Shown here piece by piece: positions 1 through 7,565 of a stretch of 39,091 bases of DNA; position 1 is the first letter of the stretch, and each line of letters starts with the position of its first letter. The stretch lies in NCBI RefSeq assembly GCF_009711205.1, contig NZ_WMIG01000030.1, positions 1 to 39,091 on the forward strand, in the 5' to 3' direction. The DNA is from Paracoccus litorisediminis. Its GTDB lineage: Bacteria; Pseudomonadota; Alphaproteobacteria; Rhodobacterales; Rhodobacteraceae. Made by a program: the position numbers and the translations under genes. The notes beneath the pieces are model-generated. The model was not told the origin of the DNA, made no database searches, and worked only from the letters and a program-made list of their open reading frames with translations.

Positions 1-124
1 TCGATGGGCATGATGTGCCCAGACTGACCTGAAGGTGAACCGCGTCGCATTGGATCCGCACCGGGATCCGGCGCCGCCAGGTGTAGATCACGCCGCGGCG
101 GAAGACGAAGTTGACGATGCCCAT
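1..124 (-). CDS. Tyrosine recombinase/integrase, N-terminal part, cut by window edge
   Basis: Reading leftwards from an ATG at 122-124, 41 codons stay open to the window edge. The peptide starts MGIVNFVFRRGVIYTWRRR and continues to a segment reading LQVSLGTSCPS. This resembles the N-terminal arm of alphaproteobacterial phage-type integrases, where an aromatic/arginine-rich strand (FRRG..Y..RRR.P) is followed by a hydrophobic strand and S-L-G-T. The family catalyses site-specific DNA strand exchange at att sites. The gene starts 118 bp from the 3' end of tRNA-Gln and reads away from it, the usual place for an integrase of a tRNA-targeting element lying to the left. An AAGGGG Shine-Dalgarno-like run lies about 8 nt upstream. 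The catalytic domain is outside the window, so intactness cannot be judged; the call rests on a short N-terminus. Confidence 0.6.
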   Translation of the reverse strand, partial: MGIVNFVFRRGVIYTWRRRIPVRIQCDAVHLQVSLGTSCPS

Positions 125-129
125 AGGCT

Positions 130-150
130 CGCCCCTTCACGGTTGGGGCG
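130..150 (-). promoter_or_regulatory. Hairpin covering the integrase ribosome-binding site
   Basis: On the minus strand CGCCCC (145-150 complement) pairs with GGGGCG (130-135 complement) around a 9-nt loop, directly upstream of the integrase ATG at 124. The only good Shine-Dalgarno run, AAGGGG, lies in the 3' arm. The hairpin could therefore hide the ribosome-binding site; that role is inferred. Confidence 0.3.
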
Positions 151-241
151 TCATGAGACGATGGACAGTCATGGAGGACATCGCCTGCCACTTCTGGCTC
201 AAAACCGCGAAGCGTCAACGGATCAACTGGTTATGCTGAGT

Positions 242-316
242 TGGCTGGGGCGGTAGGATTCGAACCTACGGTACACGGTACCAAAAACCGTTGCCTTACC
301 ACTTGGCCACGCCCCA
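242..316 (-). tRNA. tRNA-Gln(TTG)
   Basis: The reverse complement folds as a complete cloverleaf. The acceptor stem TGGGGCG pairs with CGCCCCA, the discriminator is G, and CCA is encoded. The anticodon stem is ACGGT/ACCGT around loop TTTTGGT, giving anticodon TTG. The T arm contains GGTTCGAATCC. The transporter gene at 442 lies upstream on the same strand. The 3' end faces the integrase fragment at 1-124, so this tRNA is the likely attachment site of an element outside the window. Confidence 0.96.
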
Positions 317-441
317 ACTCTGTGAGCGGGTATCTAGAGAAGCGCCTGCGGAGTTGCAAGACAGAAAACGACATCAAATGCCGTTTCTGACAGCGGAATC
401 AAACACGCGCGTCAGGGCCAGCAATTACTGGCCTCCGGGCC

Positions 442-1443
442 TTAGCGGGGCTCGCTCCGATGGGTTGCGGCGGTGGAAAGTGCGTTCTGGCGGGCCTTTT
501 TCTGGGCGAGGAACGAACAGATCAGCAGTTGAATCATGTGATACATCATCACCGGCAGCACGGTCGCGCCGACTGTGGCCGCAGGGAAGATCGCCGAGGC
601 GATGGGCAGGCCGCTGGCAAGGCTTTTTGTCGAGCCGCAGAAGAACAGCACCGATTGATCCGGGTCGGGCAGGCGGAAGGCGCGGCCTGCCGCCGTCATC
701 ACCCCCATTGCCAGCGCCATGAACAGCAGCACGACCAGCAGGCTGACGACCATGGCGCTGGCCGGGATCGTGGTCCATAGCCCGGCCCGCGTTCCGGCGC
801 TGAAGGCGGAATAGACGATCAGCAGGATCGAGCCTCGGTCGACGATCATCGTCAGCAGACGGTGGCGGGCGACGAAGCCTCCGATCAGCGGGCGCAGAAG
901 CTGTCCGACGACGAAAGGCAGCAGGATCTGCACGCCGATCTTCTGGATGGCACCCAGGCTGACTCCGCCTCCGTCCATGTGCAGGAGTTTCGCGACCAGA
1001 AAGGGTGTCAGCACCACGCCAATGATGTTTGACAGCGAGGCCGCGCAGATTGCGGCGGGGATATTGCCCCCAGCGATCGAGGTGAAGGCGATCGAGGACT
1101 GCACCGTCGAGGGCAGCACCGCCAGAAACAGCAGGCCCAGCGTCAGTTCCGGCCCCAGGGCCGAGCCAAAGGCCCAGGCCAGCGCCACGCCCAGGATCGG
1201 GAAAAGCGCGTAGGTCGCAAGGAAGGTCAGCGTCTGCAGACGGATGTTCAGCAGCCCGGCGCGGACTGCGCGAGGATCCAGCTTGGCCCCGTAAAGGAAG
1301 AACAGCAGCGACACCGCCCAGAAGGTCAGCTGGCCAAGGATGTCGGCAGCAAGCCCTCGGGCGGGCAGGGCGATCCCGACAAGCACCATCAGCAACAGCA
1401 AGATCATGTATCCGTCGATCCCGACGCGCTTGAGATACTTCAT
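442..1443 (-). CDS. Bile acid:sodium symporter-like (SBF-like/YfeH-type) membrane transporter
   Basis: A 333-residue inner-membrane protein with about ten hydrophobic helices along its whole length. It matches the SBF-like group of the bile acid:sodium symporter superfamily (YfeH type): an N-terminal LKRVGIDGYM, the loop LFFLYGAKLDPRAV, the polar LPSTVQSSIAF.SIAGGN segment expected near the ion-binding crossover, and a C-terminal FFCGSTKSLASGLP. The family moves organic anions with sodium; the substrate here cannot be told. The start is set at the ATG at 1443 (MKYLKRVG), because the longer upstream reading adds a soluble low-complexity tail before the first membrane helix. It is the last protein gene before tRNA-Gln on this strand; no strong terminator is visible between them. 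Confidence 0.85.
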   Translation of the reverse strand: MKYLKRVGIDGYMILLLLMVLVGIALPARGLAADILGQLTFWAVSLLFFLYGAKLDPRAVRAGLLNIRLQTLTFLATYALFPILGVALAWAFGSALGPELTLGLLFLAVLPSTVQSSIAFTSIAGGNIPAAICAASLSNIIGVVLTPFLVAKLLHMDGGGVSLGAIQKIGVQILLPFVVGQLLRPLIGGFVARHRLLTMIVDRGSILLIVYSAFSAGTRAGLWTTIPASAMVVSLLVVLLFMALAMGVMTAAGRAFRLPDPDQSVLFFCGSTKSLASGLPIASAIFPAATVGATVLPVMMYHMIQLLICSFLAQKKARQNALSTAATHRSEPR

Positions 1444-1592
1444 GACTTGCCCATTCCCTGCCTGACTGCCCACGGGTTTCTTGAACAGATTGGCGGTGGG
1501 TGCAAGGTTTGCGCCCGGCAGGACGGGCAGGGCATGGCCGATGTGACGCCCGAATGCCACGCGACCAACCGGCCCTCCTGCGTTCGTGCCGC

Positions 1593-1913
1593 TCAGATCG
1601 GGGGCTGGGCGCCATCCTCGACGGCGGTTTCGGCTTCAGTCTGGGTCGCGGTGGTGGGGCCGCTGGTTGCCGTTCCGCCAGCGTTCCTTTCGCGGGTTCC
1701 CTCATTGCGGCAGGCCTGATTGGCAGCCTCATCCGTCATGCCTGCGGGCCGGGTCACGGCGCGGTCCCACAGGACCATGTCGCGACGGTAAAGCTGGCAG
1801 GTGACTTCGCCCTGCGGGGTGGTCAGGCTTACCTGATCGGTCTCGTAATTGGTGGGGTCATTCGAGCAGGCCGAAATCGAGATCAGGCCGATCGCCAAGA
1901 ATCCGTATTTCAT
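1593..1913 (-). CDS. Small lipoprotein of unknown function
   Basis: A 106-residue protein starting at the ATG at 1913 (MKYGFLAIGLISISACSNDP). The start is followed by a short hydrophobic stretch and a lipobox-like I-S-A-C, so the cysteine near residue 16 is the probable lipidation site. The mature part carries two further cysteines (VTCQLYRRD and NQACRNEG) that could form a disulfide in the periplasm. It ends in a low-complexity Thr/Ala/Glu-rich tail. The Thr-X-Gln-Gly-Glu-Val-Thr-Cys segment gives it the look of a small surface lipoprotein, but I do not recognise the family. It sits 149 bp upstream of the SBF-like transporter on the same strand; co-transcription is possible but not shown. 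Confidence 0.7.
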   Translation of the reverse strand: MKYGFLAIGLISISACSNDPTNYETDQVSLTTPQGEVTCQLYRRDMVLWDRAVTRPAGMTDEAANQACRNEGTRERNAGGTATSGPTTATQTEAETAVEDGAQPPI

Positions 1914-2080
1914 CACGGTGATTCCCTGTCTGAGTGGTGGAAGGGACAGGGTTGCAAATTGTCCAATTTGCGCAAGGAAAAATCCGCAGTTCCGATAGGT
2001 TCCCCGAAATTGCTGCCCCTGCGGCATCCTGCGGGAAAAATAAGCGGTGTTGTCAGGTGTGATGTGTATCTGATTGATTC

Positions 2081-2115
2081 AATTAAAAAGGACGCGTCTG
2101 TGGCGACGCGTCCTT
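2081..2115 (-). terminator. Rho-independent terminator of the M20 peptidase gene
   Basis: A perfect 10-bp stem, AAGGACGCGT (2088-2097) with ACGCGTCCTT (2106-2115), encloses an 8-nt loop. On the minus strand the hairpin is followed by TTTTTAATT. It lies 11 bp past the stop codon of the peptidase gene at 2127. Confidence 0.88.
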
Positions 2116-2126
2116 CTGGTCGGTGC

Positions 2127-3512
2127 TCAGTTCAGGGCTGCAAGAATGCGTGCCCAGCTACGCGCCCCTTTGGCAACGCTGGTCAGATCGTATTTCTCGT
2201 TCGGCGAGTGAATGCGGTCGTCATCGCGGCCAAAGCCGATCAGCATGGAATCCATGCCCAGCAACTCTTTGAAATCGCCCGCGATCGGGATTGACCCACC
2301 TGCACCGATAAAGGCCGCTTCGCGGTTCCACTCATCGGACAGGGCAGATTTGGCGGCGGCGAAAGCCGGGTCCGAAATATCCATGCGGCTGGCGGGGCTG
2401 GCACCGTGGCCGTGGAATTCGACCGTGCAGTCCGCTGGCAGCGCGGCGCGGATATGGGCGCGGAATGTCTCGCGGATGGCTTCGGGGTCTTGCGCTCCGG
2501 TCAGGCGGAAGCTGACCTTGGCGCTGGCCTCGGCGGGCAGGACAGTCTTGAAGCCTTCGCCGGTATAGCCGCCGGTGATGCCGTTGATCTCGAAGGTGGG
2601 CTGGTTCCAGACCATTTCCAGCCCGGTGCGGCCTTGTTCGCCAATCGGGTGCTTCAGGCCGACGCGCGACAGGAACTCGGTCGGGTCAAAGCCCAGGTCC
2701 TCCCAATCCGAGCGTAACTCGTTCGAAAGCTCTTCGACTCCGTCATAGAAGCCGGGCAGGGTGATGCGGCCATTGCTATCCTTCACCGTGGACAGGGCGT
2801 TGACGAGGATCTGAATCGGATTGGCGGCCAGACCGCCGAAGCTGCCGGAATGCAAGTCGCGGTCGGCGGCGCGGACGGTGATTTCTTCACCATAAAGGCC
2901 GCGCAGTTGGGTGGTGATGGCGGGGCGGCCATCGGCATACATGCTGGTATCGCAGATCATGGCGATTCCGGCCCGCAGCTCTGCGGCATTTTCGCGCAGG
3001 AAGGGACGCAGGCTGGGCGAGCCGGATTCCTCCTCTCCCTCGAACAGCAGGACCAGATCGGTGGGCAGGCTGCCATGCACTTCCTTCCACGCGCGGAAGG
3101 CCTCGACAAAGGTCATCAGCTGCCCCTTGTCATCGGCGGCGCCACGCGCCCGGATCACCTTGCCAGCGGGCGTGTCCTGGATCTCGGGCTCAAAGGGCGG
3201 ACGGTCCCACAGGGTCAGCGGATCGACCGGCTGGACATCGTAATGGCCGTAGAAAAGCAGGGCGCGGCGGTCGCCTTTGGGCGAATGCGCCACCACCATC
3301 GGGTGGCCGGGCGTGTCGCGAACCGAGGCGTCGAAGCCCAGCGAGGTCAGCTCGGCGCACAGCCATTCCGCTGCCCGCCGCACATCGCCCTTATGCGCCG
3401 GATCGGTCGAGATCGAGGGAATGCGCAGGAACTCCATCAGCCGGTCCAGAGCCTGCGGCAGCCCCTTGTCCAGCGTTGAAAGTACTTCTTCGATTTTTGC
3501 GTTGTCCTGCAT
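2127..3512 (-). CDS. M20 family metallopeptidase (dipeptidase)
   Basis: A 461-residue cytosolic zinc peptidase of family M20. The metal-site motifs appear in order: GHYDVQPVD (His about residue 90), RGAADDKGQ (bridging Asp), FEGEEESGSP (catalytic Glu-Glu), DTSMYADGRP (Asp) and the C-terminal IHSPNEKYDL (His). The inserted dimerisation domain occupies roughly residues 200-360 (LHSGSFGG, GGYTGEGFKTVLP). Members cleave dipeptides, usually for amino acid salvage; the exact substrate is unknown. The ATG at 3512 is chosen because GAAAGG lies 8 nt upstream; a longer reading from 3551 lacks this. It is transcribed away from hemA and shares its upstream region, and it has its own terminator. Confidence 0.92.
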   Translation of the reverse strand: MQDNAKIEEVLSTLDKGLPQALDRLMEFLRIPSISTDPAHKGDVRRAAEWLCAELTSLGFDASVRDTPGHPMVVAHSPKGDRRALLFYGHYDVQPVDPLTLWDRPPFEPEIQDTPAGKVIRARGAADDKGQLMTFVEAFRAWKEVHGSLPTDLVLLFEGEEESGSPSLRPFLRENAAELRAGIAMICDTSMYADGRPAITTQLRGLYGEEITVRAADRDLHSGSFGGLAANPIQILVNALSTVKDSNGRITLPGFYDGVEELSNELRSDWEDLGFDPTEFLSRVGLKHPIGEQGRTGLEMVWNQPTFEINGITGGYTGEGFKTVLPAEASAKVSFRLTGAQDPEAIRETFRAHIRAALPADCTVEFHGHGASPASRMDISDPAFAAAKSALSDEWNREAAFIGAGGSIPIAGDFKELLGMDSMLIGFGRDDDRIHSPNEKYDLTSVAKGARSWARILAALN

Positions 3513-3560
3513 GATGCGCCTTTCTTGATTGATTTTCTCAGCGGAAATCACTGGTCCGAT

Positions 3561-3575
3561 TGTCGTAATGCGACA
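3561..3575. promoter_or_regulatory. Inverted repeat TGTCG-N5-CGACA between divergent genes
   Basis: A 15-bp dyad with 5-bp arms, 48 bp from the peptidase start and about 105 bp from the hemA start. The geometry suits a dimeric regulator. It has TGT-N9-ACA spacing, so it does not fit the TGT-N12-ACA pattern of CrtJ/PpsR. The regulator is unknown. Confidence 0.35.
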
Positions 3576-3599
3576 TTTTGGCCCTATATTTCCTGTAAC

Positions 3600-3613
3600 T
3601 TGACACGTATCAA
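3600..3613 (+). promoter_or_regulatory. FNR/FnrL-type box upstream of hemA
   Basis: TTGAC-ACGT-ATCAA differs by one base from the FNR consensus TTGAT-N4-ATCAA, and the symmetry extends one base on each side (C...G). FnrL control of hemA is known in Rhodobacter, where tetrapyrrole synthesis rises at low oxygen. The centre is 73 bp upstream of the hemA ATG. If the protein activates from about -41.5, transcription would start near 3648. Confidence 0.7.
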
Positions 3614-3625
3614 GTTATCACCCGC

Positions 3626-3643
3626 GGGATCATGCATGATCCC
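3626..3643. promoter_or_regulatory. Perfect 18-bp palindrome in the hemA promoter/leader
   Basis: GGGATCATGCATGATCCC is fully self-complementary. It lies 12 bp downstream of the FNR box and 36 bp upstream of the hemA start. If the promoter is placed by the FNR box, the palindrome falls over the -10 region, where a repressor would act. As RNA it could also form a 7-bp hairpin with a TGCA loop. The function is inferred. Confidence 0.5.
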
Positions 3644-3679
3644 CCAAGCGAGCAAGTTCAAGCAAGGCAAGGGACCACG

Positions 3680-4909
3680 ATGGACTATTCGGCCGCCCTC
3701 GATCAGGCAATCGACAAGCTGCATGAAGAAGGACGGTACCGGACTTTCATCGATATCGAGCGTCGCAACGGCGCGTTCCCCCGTGCGATCTGGACCCGTC
3801 CTGACGGCTCGCAAAGCGAAATTACCGTTTGGTGCGGCAATGACTATCTGGGCATGGGTCAGCACCCTGTCGTCCTGTCCGCCATGCATGAGGCGCTGGA
3901 CGCCACCGGCGCAGGTTCGGGCGGCACGCGCAACATTTCCGGCACCACGGTCTATCACAAGAAGCTTGAGGCAGAGCTTGCCGACCTGCATGGCAAGGAA
4001 GCCGCTCTGGTCTTCTCCAGCGCCTACATCGCCAATGATGCGACGCTGTCGACGCTGCGCAAGCTGTTCCCCGGCCTGATCATCTATTCCGACGCGCTGA
4101 ACCATGCCTCGATGATCGAGGGCATCAAGCGTTTCGATGGCGCTAAGCGCATCTTCCGCCACAATGACGTGGCCCATCTGCGCGAGTTGCTGGCAGCGGA
4201 CGATCCTGACGCGCCCAAGCTGATCGCCTTTGAATCGATCTACTCGATGGATGGCGACTTCGGCCCGATCGAGGCGATCTGCGATCTGGCCGACGAATTC
4301 AACGCGCTGACCTATCTGGATGAGGTCCATGCCGTCGGCATGTATGGCCCCCGCGGTGGCGGCGTGGCCGAGCGTGACGGTCTGGCTCATCGTATCGACA
4401 TGTTCAACGGCACGCTGGGCAAGGCCTTTGGCGTCTTTGGTGGCTATATCGCGGCCTCGGCCAAGATGGTTGACGCGATCCGCTCCTATGCGCCGGGCTT
4501 TATCTTCACCACCTCGCTGCCGCCGGCCGTAGCGGCCGGGGCTGCGGCCTCGATCGCGCTGCTCAAGACCGCCGAAGGGCAGGAGCTGCGCGACAAGCAG
4601 CAACTGTATGCTCGCATCCTGAAAATGCGCCTGCGCGGCCTTGGCATGCCGATCATGGATCACGGCAGTCATATCGTGCCCGTCCATGTCGGCCATCCGG
4701 TTCACTGCAAGGCGCTGTCCGACATGCTGCTGGCCGATTTCGGCATCTATGTGCAGCCTATCAACTTCCCCACCGTGCCCCGCGGGACCGAGCGCCTGCG
4801 TTTCACGCCCTCGCCTGTGCATACGACGGGCGAAATTGACGCGCTGGTGCGGGCGATGGATGCACTCTGGTCGCAATGTAAGTTGAACCGTTCGTCCAAC
4901 GTCGCCTGA
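3680..4909 (+). CDS. hemA: 5-aminolevulinate synthase
   Basis: A 409-residue PLP enzyme that condenses glycine with succinyl-CoA to 5-aminolevulinate, the first step of haem and corrin synthesis by the Shemin route. The N-terminus (MDYSAALDQAIDKLHEEGRY) is typical of Rhodobacteraceae HemA. Key motifs are WCGNDYLGMGQHP, GSGGTRNISGT, DEVHAVGMYGPRGGG (PLP-binding Asp and His) and GTLGKAFG with the Schiff-base lysine at residue 248, the position known for the Rhodobacter capsulatus enzyme. The C-terminal IYVQPINFPTVPRGTERLR is also standard. The ATG at 3680 is preferred over one at 3632 because family length and N-terminus match and an AAGG run precedes it. Regulation by FNR is suggested by the box at 3600. 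No clear terminator separates it from the next gene. Confidence 0.97.
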   Translation: MDYSAALDQAIDKLHEEGRYRTFIDIERRNGAFPRAIWTRPDGSQSEITVWCGNDYLGMGQHPVVLSAMHEALDATGAGSGGTRNISGTTVYHKKLEAELADLHGKEAALVFSSAYIANDATLSTLRKLFPGLIIYSDALNHASMIEGIKRFDGAKRIFRHNDVAHLRELLAADDPDAPKLIAFESIYSMDGDFGPIEAICDLADEFNALTYLDEVHAVGMYGPRGGGVAERDGLAHRIDMFNGTLGKAFGVFGGYIAASAKMVDAIRSYAPGFIFTTSLPPAVAAGAAASIALLKTAEGQELRDKQQLYARILKMRLRGLGMPIMDHGSHIVPVHVGHPVHCKALSDMLLADFGIYVQPINFPTVPRGTERLRFTPSPVHTTGEIDALVRAMDALWSQCKLNRSSNVA

Positions 4910-4922
4910 GGGTTGTAAGGGG

Positions 4923-4951
4923 GTGATAACCTCTCGCGCCCGTGATAACCT
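4923..4951. repeat. Two direct copies of GTGATAACCT upstream of the rodZ-like gene
   Basis: The 10-bp sequence occurs at 4923-4932 and again at 4942-4951, 19 bp apart start to start, close to two helical turns. It lies in the 112-bp gap between hemA and the RodZ-like gene, 70 bp before that start. Tandem half-sites like these suit a regulator binding one DNA face; the regulator is unknown. Confidence 0.45.
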
Positions 4952-5021
4952 TGCATTAATGAAGCTGTGGCAACCTTCCGATTCGGAACGGTAGTTCACA
5001 TATAATAATGGGGCAGGCGGA

Positions 5022-6248
5022 ATGATCGGGCTGAGGGGGGGTTCCCCAATGCAGCATGATGAACAGGCGGATGTTCCGCCGGGCACTGACGGGATCGAGG
5101 TGCGACTTGGCGACCTGATGCGGGGCGAACGCGCCACGTTGGGCAAGTCGCTTCTGGATGTTCAGCGCGAGTTGCGCATCCGTGCGTCCTACGTTGCCGC
5201 GATTGAGAATTGCGACATCTCGGCCTTTGATACGCCCAGCTTCATTGCCGGCTATGTGCGTTCTTATGCGCGCTATCTGGGTATGGACGCGGATTGGACC
5301 TTCCGCCGCTTCTGTCAGGAATCCGGCTTCAAGCCGACGCATGGCATGGCCGCCGCCGCTTCGGGGCCCAAGCCCCAGCGCCGCCCCTCGGACCCGGCCG
5401 AGGCGCTGGCCAATCCGCATCCGATTTTCCTGCCCAAGCCCGAAAGCATGTGGTCGTCGATCGAACCGCGCGCGATTGGTTCGGTTCTGGTCATGGCGCT
5501 GCTGGCCTGTGGGCTGGGCTATGGCGGCTGGTCGGTCCTGCAGGAAGTGCAAAAGGTCAACCTGACCCCGGGCGAGCAATCGCCGGGCGTGATCGCGACG
5601 CTTGATCCGGTTCAGGATGCCGCCGAACCCGAAACCGTCGACTCGGCGCAGGTAAACCTGCCCCGGCCCGAAGGGATCGACCGCACCTACCGTCCGCAGG
5701 CGCTTGAGGTTCCGGTCCTGATCGCCCGCGACGGGCCGATCTCGGCCATTGATCCGGGGCTGAAATCCCCGGCGATGCAGCCCGAAACCCGCGTTGCCGC
5801 TGCCGAAACCGCGCCGCAACCCGGTATTGAGCTGCCGTACGGCCCCGAAATGCCCGCAGCAATGGCCGCCGTTCGCACCGTGGCTCCTGACGTTCCGACA
5901 GTCGAATTGCTTGCTGCGCGTCCGGCTTGGGTGCGCGTGACCTCGGCTGATGGCACCGTGCTTCTGGAAAAGACCATGGATGCGGGGGAGCGCTTCTCGC
6001 TGCCGAAACTGGAAGCACCGCCGATCTTGCGCACCGGGAATTCCGGCGCGGTCTATTTCGCGGTGAATGGCCAGACCTATGGCCCCGCAGCGCCCGGTCC
6101 CAAGATCGTCAAGAATGTCGAACTTTCCCCCGAGGCGCTGACCGCGAAATATGCGGTTGCCGACCCGACCAAGGATCCCGAACTGGCCTCGATGATCGCT
6201 GTGGCCTCGGCCGCGCCCGTCGCGCCTGCAACCGGGGTTCAGGAGTAA
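5022..6248 (+). CDS. RodZ-like protein: helix-turn-helix, one membrane segment, DUF4115 domain
   Basis: A 408-residue protein with RodZ architecture. Residues about 27-100 form a Cro/Xre-like helix-turn-helix domain (LGDLMRGERATLGKSLLDVQ, then LRIRASYVAAIE and FIAGYVRSYARYLG). Residues about 151-173 are a single membrane segment. A Pro/Ala-rich periplasmic linker follows, and residues about 295-370 match DUF4115 (RPAWVRVTSADGTVLLEKTM, FAVNGQTYGPAAPGPK). RodZ links MreB filaments to the membrane and the elongation machinery, so a cell-shape role is likely. The ATG at 5022 has a GGCGGA run just before it and gives the MIG start common in relatives; 5049 is an alternative. The next gene is ispG, 107 bp downstream. 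Confidence 0.83.
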   Translation: MIGLRGGSPMQHDEQADVPPGTDGIEVRLGDLMRGERATLGKSLLDVQRELRIRASYVAAIENCDISAFDTPSFIAGYVRSYARYLGMDADWTFRRFCQESGFKPTHGMAAAASGPKPQRRPSDPAEALANPHPIFLPKPESMWSSIEPRAIGSVLVMALLACGLGYGGWSVLQEVQKVNLTPGEQSPGVIATLDPVQDAAEPETVDSAQVNLPRPEGIDRTYRPQALEVPVLIARDGPISAIDPGLKSPAMQPETRVAAAETAPQPGIELPYGPEMPAAMAAVRTVAPDVPTVELLAARPAWVRVTSADGTVLLEKTMDAGERFSLPKLEAPPILRTGNSGAVYFAVNGQTYGPAAPGPKIVKNVELSPEALTAKYAVADPTKDPELASMIAVASAAPVAPATGVQE

Positions 6249-6278
6249 ACCACAGGGCCGACAGGCTTGCAAAACCGA

Positions 6279-6302
6279 CGCGCCGGGTTGTCCACCGGCG
6301 CG
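6279..6302. promoter_or_regulatory. GC-rich hairpin between the rodZ-like gene and ispG
   Basis: CGCGCCGG (6279-6286) pairs perfectly with CCGGCGCG (6295-6302) around an 8-nt loop, 53 bp before the ispG start. There is no T-run, so it is not a standard terminator. It may be a leader hairpin or may limit read-through. Confidence 0.35.
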
Positions 6303-6355
6303 CATCGTCCTATGTCTGACGCAACCCGATTTCCGCGCTGCAGAAGGCTCCCGCC

Positions 6356-7483
6356 ATGTCGCTCAATCCGATCCGTCCCTGGCGCAATATCGACCGGCGC
6401 AAGTCCCGCCAGATCATGGTGGGCCGCGTTCCGGTCGGAGGCGATGCTCCGATCAGCGTCCAGACGATGACGAATACCGATACCAGCGACGTGCGCGCGA
6501 CGCTGGACCAGATCATCCGCTCGGCTGAAGCCGGGGCTGACATCGTGCGCGTCTCGACCCCCGATCAGGCATCGACCCAAGCTCTGCGCGAAATTTGCCG
6601 CGAAAGCCCGGTCCCGATCGTCGCCGACATCCATTTCCACTACAAGCGCGCCATCGAAGCAGCCGAGGCTGGCGCCGCCTGCCTGCGCATCAATCCCGGC
6701 AATATCGGCGATGCGGCGCGCGTGCGCGAGGTGATCAAGGCTGCCCGCGACCATGGCTGCTCGATCCGCATCGGCGTGAACGCCGGTAGCCTCGAAAAGC
6801 ATCTGCTTGAGAAGTATGGCGAGCCTTGCCCGGACGCGATGGTGGAATCCGGCCTCGACCATATCAAGATCCTGCAGGACAACGACTTCCACGAATTCAA
6901 GATCAGCGTGAAGGCCTCGGACGTCTTCCTTGCCGCCGCGGCCTACCAGCAGCTTGCGGATGCCACTGATGCCCCGATCCACCTTGGCATCACTGAGGCG
7001 GGCGGCTTTGTCGGCGGCACGGTCAAATCGGCCGTCGGCCTTGGCAACCTGCTGTGGTCGGGCATCGGCGACACGATCCGCGTCAGCCTGTCCGCCGATC
7101 CGGTCGAAGAGGTCAAAGTCGGGTTCGAGATCCTGAAATCTCTGGGCCTTCGCACCCGCGGCGTGCAGATCATCTCTTGCCCCAGCTGCGCCCGGCAGGG
7201 CTTTGACGTGATCAAGACCGTCGAGACCCTGGAAAAACGCCTGGAACATATCAAGACGCCCATGAGCCTCTCGATCATCGGCTGTGTGGTGAACGGTCCG
7301 GGCGAGGCGCTGATGACCGATATCGGCTTCACCGGCGGCGGGGCCGGGGCTGGCATGGTCTATCTGGCTGGCAAGCAGGCCCACAAGATGACGAATGACC
7401 AGATGGTCAACCACATCGTCGAGCTGGTGGAAAAACGCGCCTCTGAAATCGACGCTGCGGAAAACGCCCAAGCCGCAGAGTAA
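6356..7483 (+). CDS. ispG: 4-hydroxy-3-methylbut-2-enyl diphosphate synthase (flavodoxin)
   Basis: A 375-residue iron-sulfur enzyme of the MEP isoprenoid pathway. It converts 2-C-methylerythritol 2,4-cyclodiphosphate to HMBPP in the cytosol. The N-terminal TIM-barrel domain has VQTMTNTDTSDV, ADIHFHYKRA, LRINPGNIG and HLGITEAG. The C-terminal domain carries the cluster cysteines, C275 and C278 in CPSCARQG and C310 in GCVVNGPGE, with the conserved Glu right after. Length and motif order are those of bacterial IspG lacking the plant-type insertion. The start at 6356 gives the usual N-terminus (LNPIRPWRNI). A strong terminator follows. Confidence 0.97.
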   Translation: MSLNPIRPWRNIDRRKSRQIMVGRVPVGGDAPISVQTMTNTDTSDVRATLDQIIRSAEAGADIVRVSTPDQASTQALREICRESPVPIVADIHFHYKRAIEAAEAGAACLRINPGNIGDAARVREVIKAARDHGCSIRIGVNAGSLEKHLLEKYGEPCPDAMVESGLDHIKILQDNDFHEFKISVKASDVFLAAAAYQQLADATDAPIHLGITEAGGFVGGTVKSAVGLGNLLWSGIGDTIRVSLSADPVEEVKVGFEILKSLGLRTRGVQIISCPSCARQGFDVIKTVETLEKRLEHIKTPMSLSIIGCVVNGPGEALMTDIGFTGGGAGAGMVYLAGKQAHKMTNDQMVNHIVELVEKRASEIDAAENAQAAE

Positions 7484-7518
7484 CGCGTGACTGCGGTTTC
7501 ACCGTTTCTCAAATACCC

Positions 7519-7548
7519 CAGCCGCGCCCGTCACAGGCGCGGCTGTTT
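7519..7548 (+). terminator. Rho-independent terminator after ispG
   Basis: CAGCCGCGCC (7519-7528) pairs perfectly with GGCGCGGCTG (7536-7545) around a 7-nt loop and is followed by TTT. It lies 35 bp after the ispG stop and just before the converging DsbA-like gene, so it may serve both strands. Confidence 0.8.
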
Positions 7549-7565
7549 CCTGTCTGGCGTCAGCC

